DNA from: Castor canadensis
Lineage: Eukaryota > Chordata > Mammalia > Rodentia > Castoridae
DNA length: 64,000 nt
NCBI RefSeq assembly: GCF_047511655.1
Contig: NC_133391.1
Location: 120,226,384-120,290,383 of the forward strand
Direction: 5' to 3'
The notes beneath the pieces are model-generated. The model was not told the DNA's origin, ran no database searches, and was given only the letters and a program-made list of their open reading frames with translations. This document shows, piece by piece, positions 58,412 through 64,000 of the stretch (positions are counted from its first letter, which is position 1; each line of letters opens with the position of its first letter). Both the position numbers and the translations under genes were made by a program.

Positions 58412-60006
58412 CTCTGGAGAGAAGAAGGAAGGCACAGCTGGATTCACATTTGCATCTCTCCCTCCCAATGCCATGATCTCTTCACTGCATGACTGCCTGT
58501 CTACGACGGATGGACCGCTACCTTCACCACCATCCGTGATCCCCAGCTCTCTCCATAAAATCAGAACATGGGTATCACATGCCCCAGTCCCTTACTTAAT
58601 GTGGAGATGAAGACATAATGCATGACAATTTTCAAGAGCACCATGAGTCCTATAACTTCCCACTTACAGATCTCAGGAAAGAAGCTTGCTGCATGGTGCC
58701 TTTCCGTTCTTGTTTGTATCTGAGACACATGGACTGCTGTGGATTCCACCCTCACTCCCTCTGGAAATACTGCAGGAACTCTGATTTTGTCTCCTACACA
58801 ATACTCCCCACTTCAATGCTGCTCGGTGGGTTATTACAAATGCTCTTTCTTTTCAAACTCCTACATGCAAATCTACATACCATGCCACGTGCTACTTCCA
58901 AATGTTTACCTGGCACTGTGGAATGAACTGAAACTTCCAGACTGCTTTTGCTTGTGATTTCCTTTGGAACAATAAAATCCTTATTAAATCAAAAATTCCA
59001 TATAAGAGTGGAGCATTATATTACCGTTCAGGACCAAACATCTTCTAAACAGAGCCCACCCTCAAACATCTACACCGATTGAAGGAAAGGAGTGTTCTAC
59101 TTACAAAATACTAAATAATCTGCAAACACCTGCAGGAGTATGTGTTCCTAGATGGAACATGCATGCTACATTCAATGGCATACACTATCTATTTTGTCAG
59201 AATCCTAGTGTCTAGAGGAAGAACCCTGCAAAAATCATTAGGTGTAGTCTCTGTGTTTAGTGATTTCATGTTTAAGATTACACACCTGCAATGAGAGGTT
59301 ATGTTTCTTCCTTTAAAAGAAGCTATTTATATGTCTCCAAACCTTTCTCTTCAATGTCATTTTTTTTTCTTTCTCACATCAAATGGGTAATGTGCTAACA
59401 TAACAAAGAGGGTTAAGGAAGGCACATCTCACACAATGGCATAAAAACCCAATCACCAGATTTATGAGCCACAAAAGGATCTCAATGTCATTTTTAAACT
59501 CACAACTATAAAAGATATATCAAGTGATCAGAATTTCTTCATTTTCTTTTTGTGGGATGATAAACATAACATGGCTACCACACAGCCTCAAAATAAGGTG
59601 GGGTGTGAATAAATTGATAGTTGGATTATATCCCAGAGAACTACATAGGATTTCTCATTTTAAGATGGTCAGCCTATTTTCTGGGCTTATGATTTTGTTG
59701 GGCATTTGTTTTTGTTAAAAAATCATATCTCCCAATTTGAAAAAGACCAGGTACTAAGTCACAGATGGGACCTATTTAGTATGAATACCAATCAACTCCT
59801 AAGTCCATACACTTCATGAAGCTAGGTATTGTGTCTTCCTGGTTTACTGTGGAATCCCAAACACACCTCACAAATGGTAAGTGCTTAGTAGATAGGTGTA
59901 TGCTGAATCTATTTATTCATTTATTTAGGATGAGCAATTCTCATTCAAAACACTTCCCAGTAATTCACTCATGTACTGCTGAAAGAGAAGATGGCGGGGT
60001 CATTAC
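58412..60006 (-). other. NAIP intron between the linker exon and the NACHT exon
   Basis: Largely unique AT-rich sequence with no SINE. Short frames on both strands (64-102 aa) have no recognisable product. A small additional linker exon cannot be excluded, because the linker is shorter than in human. Confidence 0.5.
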
Positions 60007-60088
60007 CGTTGATTCTGAAAGTTCACTGCAACTTGGAAGGTCTGGAATCACTTCTGCAAAGGACTTCATATTTTGCAGAAATAGACAA
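60007..60088 (-). CDS. NAIP: NAIP exon, end of BIR3 and linker
   Basis: 82 bp after 'ttttttctgtgcttag', starting with the last base of a codon and ending ACG before GTAATG. It encodes CLFLQNMKSFAEVIPDLPSC and SELSEST, matching human CPFLQNMKSSAEVTPDLQ, the C-terminal edge of the third BIR domain. The upstream BIR exons are outside the window. The donor leaves phase 0, which sets the reading of the next exon's acceptor. Confidence 0.85.
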
Positions 60089-60539
60089 CTAAGCACAGAA
60101 AAAATCAGTTTATGCAATTAAACCTTTGCATTAGGTTTTTAAAACACTGTTAGAATTTTAGTGACTAGAGTCAAGTGTAAGACTGACATTTTCAGTGATG
60201 GTGTCAGTGTTGTTACCATAGGACGTTCAGACTGTAGCTCTCAGCAGTAGACATGCATATTGCATGGTTCACAAAGCAATGGTGAGCACAGCCAGGAAGG
60301 AATTTAATGGGGCCAATGCTTATTTAACCTTCATCCTTGAAACCAATGAAAATTAACTTAAAAGAATAAAAAATAGACTGGGAAGAGGTAGGGGAGCAGC
60401 AGGAAAGGGGTGGGCAGACAAGAGAAGGTGATAGAGGGGAGAGTATGATGAAAGTACACTATATACATATATGAAAATAAAATAATGCAACCTATTATTT
60501 TATACAATTAATATATGCTAATGAACAATGAATAAATGC

Positions 60540-63140
60540 CCAGGCACTGTGGCTCATGCTGGTAATCTCTATCCTGGTAGAGACCAGGAGGACTGCAGTT
60601 CGAGGCCAGCTTGGGCAAAAAGTTCACAAGAACCATCTCAACCAATAAAAAGCTGGGTGTGGTCATGTGTGCCTGTCATCCCAGCTGTGCAGGATGGATA
60701 AAAAGGATGGTGCTGGGCAAAAACCTGAGATCCCGTCTCAAAAAGAACTAAAGCCAAAAAAAAAAGGAACAAAATAGAGAAAAGTCCATTTATGGATCCA
60801 GAACAACAACAACAACAACAAAGGACAGTAGTGAAAAAACTGTTAAAGTCTAGAGTTTAATTAATAATAATGTATTATGGTAATTTAAGATGTTAGCACT
60901 AGGGGAAATTGGACAAGGTACTATATAGAAACTCTCCAAAATTCTGTACTTTTTCTGTAGACCTAAATTATTCCCAAATTAAAAGTTCATTTAAAAAAAA
61001 AAAACAAAACTCCAAGCTGGACGCCAGTGGCTCACACCTATAATCTTGGCTACTGAGGAGGCAGAGAGCAGGAAGATTGCGGTTGGAAGCCAGCCCAGGC
61101 AAATAGTTTGCGAGACTTTATCATCACAAAAAAGGGCTGGTGGAGTGGCTCAAGGTGAAGGCCCTGAGTTTAAGCCCCAGTACTGCAAAAAACAAAACAA
61201 AACTCCATCAAAACTGAAGAACGGCCACAAACATAAGCTCAAAAACTATTTGCCAGACATCATGACACTGGGACACAAATATCCTATAAATTTGGGTATG
61301 ATGTCTACTTGCAGGACAAGGAGGGAAAACTGAAAAGAGCTCTACCTGCAATTGTTAACTTAAACAGGTATGAAATATAAATGTGAGAAGGAAACAGAAA
61401 AACTAGGAGCATCCAACCGTTTGGGGCCCATTTCCACACCTCAGTCACAGGAAAGCAGGGGGAGCAAGAGGATATTTCATTTTTAATTTCCTTATGTAAG
61501 TTAGAGATGAGTCCAGGGATAGAAACATAGCTACAGAAAACAGCAAGTAGGACTGTTCATGTTTCTGCACAGGGCCAGCCACATAGAGACCTATCAAATA
61601 AAAGAACTATGAAGGAGGAAAAAATAAAGCCTGGTTCATACAAAGAAAAGCCAGCGAAGTTAGCTGCCAGCACACCTGCACTACAAGTAATGTGAAAGGA
61701 AGCTCTTCAGGAGCTCAAGGGAAGTGACAGCAGATGGACACTTGCTTTTATCCCAAGGGATGAAGAGTGCCAGATATACTGACCAAGTGAGTAAATATAA
61801 AAACTATCTTTACTTTTTAAAAGTTTACTAGATGGGAGTGTAGCTCTGGTCACAGTGTGCTTGCCTAGTATGCATGAGGCCCTGGGTTCCATTCCCAGAA
61901 CCATGAGGAAAAAAAAAAGGGAGAACTGACAGTGTAAAGCCAATATACAACACCCTAACACTATATTGTGCGATTTACATGTGGAAATAAAATGGAGGAC
62001 AATAGCTCAAAGGATAAAAGGAGAGAAAGAGAAGTATACTGCTACATGGTTCAGGAATGTTTTGTCAAATGCTATATTTTTGAAGATGACTGACACATTA
62101 AACATACATATTGTAAACCATAGAATAAGCACTAAGAAGACAAAAGAAGGTTGTATAATTAACAAGACAACACAGATAAAATGGGGTACTAAACAAATAC
62201 TCAAACCTCAAGAAGGCAGGAAAAGAAAAAAAGGAGAGATGGAATAAATAGAAAACAAATAGCAAAATAGTAGGCTTAAATTCAGTCATGTCAGTAACTA
62301 CATTAAATTAGACAGCAGATATCATGACTGTTGAGAGAGGGGAAGGGAAGGGGATAAAGAAAGAGTGATAGAGGGATGGATGGGATCAGAGTACATTTAT
62401 GCATGTATACAAACATCACTGAAACTCCTCTGTACAATTAATTCACACTAATAAAATTATCAGAGAAAAAAGAAAATATATTGTTGGTCTTATTAAAAAC
62501 CAAGACCTAGATGCATTGCCTGCAAGAAATTTACTTTAAATGTAAAGTCATAGATAGAATAATAAAATTTGAATTTTTGTTAAAGATGCAACATGCAAAA
62601 CTTAATTATAGAAAAGCTGAAGTGGCTATTTTAATATCAGATAAAAACTTAAGAATAAGGACTATATCAAAGATAAAGAGGGATACTTCAACATGAGTGT
62701 GGTGGTACATGCCTATCCCAATACATGTGAGGCAGAGGCAGGAAGATTACGAGTTCGAGGCCAACCTAGGCTAAATAGTGAGTTTGAGGCCGGCTTCACT
62801 GTTCTCAACAATTTACTACATACTAAGTCTAAATGAGAAAAAAGTAACCACTGCTGTGGAAATATCTTCCAAGCATTACCCCTTTAGAACCTTAAAATTA
62901 GATGGGAGTACTCATTTTTAAATCTTTATGTATTCATATTTAAAACCTCTTACTAATCCTATAGTGGAAACAATAAATTTCTTCTTGAAATTGAACATTT
63001 TTGAAGAGTTTGATGGGTAGAAAATAAGCACAAAAATGTTTAAAGACACATAGACAGGGGGCCGGAGAAATAGTTCAGTGGTAGAGCCCTTGTCTAGAGT
63101 ATACAAGACCTTGAGTTTGATCCCTCGCACTAGAAAAAAA
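60540..63140 (+). repeat. Sense SINEs in the NAIP intron
   Basis: B1-ID compounds at about 60540-60770 and 61015-61205, ID at about 61830-61915, B1 at about 62690-62790 and ID at about 63060-63140. A short (AAC) repeat lies at 60804-60822. The stretches 61206-61825 and 61925-62690 show nothing recognisable. Confidence 0.65.
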
Positions 63141-63394
63141 ATCACAGAAAAGAAATATTTCTTTGTGAAATTTTAGAACACTGGAAATAGATAACCCTAA
63201 AAACTTTCATAGCAAAAAAAAAGTAGCTTGCAATCAAAGGCTTAAGAATCAGAAAAACATGGAATTTCTCAGCAGCAACATTTAAAGCTAGTAGAAATGT
63301 AGTAATGCAATTGGCTCTACATTTTAAAATAAAATAACTTCCAACCTAGAGTCAATAGCTAACTAAACTGACAAAAATGTGATGTATATACACA

Positions 63395-63505
63395 CATACA
63401 GATGTCTGTCTATCTATCTACCTGTCACCTGTCTATAGATAACAGAGGAAAAGAAAACATTGTCATCTGTAGATAGATAGATGACAGATAAATAGATGAC
63501 AGATA
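63395..63505 (+). repeat. TCTA/GATA-type tetranucleotide repeats
   Basis: Short runs of 'ctatctatctacctg' and, 40 bp later, 'tagatagatagatgacagat' in opposite sense. They could form an imperfect hairpin. Confidence 0.7.
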
Positions 63506-63889
63506 CACACACATAGATGCTTAGATATGTGTATTACATTCAAACTAAAAGTATATGTCTCCTATACAATCTTCCCCAGGACTCTGTAGAGGAATGTTCC
63601 ACCAAAATGTGCAAGTAAACAAAGAAGAGAAAGATGTGAGGTCCAGGAAATGGGACAGAGCACAGGAGAGATAGAGTAGACATCTCCAGGAGGACTGTGA
63701 CGATCCCAGGATCCTGGGGAGAGATCACATTGGAGCCATCAAGAGAGTCCTTTAAGAAGACGAAAATGATGAGACATTATCAAATAGCAGGGTCTGAATG
63801 ATTTCAGAGGAGATTGAGACATCTAGAAGAATTTGCAGATACAAGTACTAAGAACATAAAAAAAAAATAAACAGATGGCTATACATAGT

Positions 63890-64000
63890 TGAAAAAAATA
63901 GAAAGTAAGCATCAGTGAGGATACAGGGAATCTGGAGCCTTAATATACTGTTGATGGGAACTTAAAATGGTAGAAAACAGTTTGGCCAAAAATTAAAAGC
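63890..64000 (+). mobile_element. Old L1 ORF2 fragment at the window edge
   Basis: 'tactgttgatgggaacttaa' and the sequence around it correspond to the 3' end of ORF2 in an old L1. The fragment runs off the window. Confidence 0.55.

Noticed and set aside
58414-58474. The first 21 codons of the open NACHT frame, starting MALGGRD
   Set aside because: A pyrimidine tract and AG sit between them and the homologous part. The preceding NAIP exon must be spliced in, so this is intron.
63395-63505. CRISPR-like direct repeats
   Set aside because: These are tetranucleotide microsatellites in a mammalian intron, with no spacer structure.
60089-64000. Further NAIP BIR exons
   Set aside because: I searched the - strand for BIR zinc-site wording upstream of the 60088 exon and saw none. 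They probably lie beyond the window.

Overview
This is a mammalian nuclear window and almost certainly rodent. The two genes are SMN (survival motor neuron) on the + strand and the 3' two thirds of NAIP (NLR family apoptosis inhibitory protein, a BIR-NACHT-LRR sensor) on the - strand. They lie tail to tail, as SMN1 and NAIP do at human 5q13.2. The dominant repeats are tRNA-derived ID-like SINEs and B1-ID dimers (B1-dID type), plus a young L1 family with a very G-rich 3' UTR. Together these suggest a castorimorph rodent; beaver (Castor) is my best guess. The species call is inference and no name is written in the sequence.

Layout. 1-5.1 kb: old repeats, then a decayed endogenous retrovirus with two LTRs (684-1027 and 4747-5098). 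An L1 tail and a retroposed 5S rRNA fragment are inserted inside it. 5.1-9.5 kb: an antisense L1 3' fragment, a TA microsatellite, SINEs and probable antisense LTR remnants. 9.59-24.65 kb: the SMN promoter with a CpG island, and all eight coding exons (1, 2a, 2b, 3-7). Every splice site is intact and the inferred protein has 297 residues. 24.65-40.9 kb: the region between the two stop codons, with a relic of ancestral SMN exon 8, a candidate replacement terminal exon near 35.7 kb, and two L1 insertions carrying 3' transductions. 40.9-60.1 kb: seven NAIP exons on the - strand. From 3' to 5' these are five LRR-region exons, the 2.1-kb NACHT exon, and an exon covering the end of BIR3 and the linker. 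1,036 codons are visible, all open. The BIR exons and the NAIP promoter lie beyond the right edge. One NAIP intron holds a 4.9-kb U6 snRNA-L1 chimera with its target-site duplication.

SMN is the core of the Gemin complex that loads Sm proteins onto snRNAs. NAIP detects bacterial flagellin and secretion-system proteins and nucleates the NLRC4 inflammasome. They share a locus, not a pathway. The most notable observations are the U6-L1 chimera, the two L1 3' transductions, the destroyed acceptor of SMN exon 8, a two-codon insertion at the end of the SMN Tudor exon, and a tailless 5S pseudogene inside the retrovirus. Comparisons with human genes and known repeat families are from memory, not from a search.
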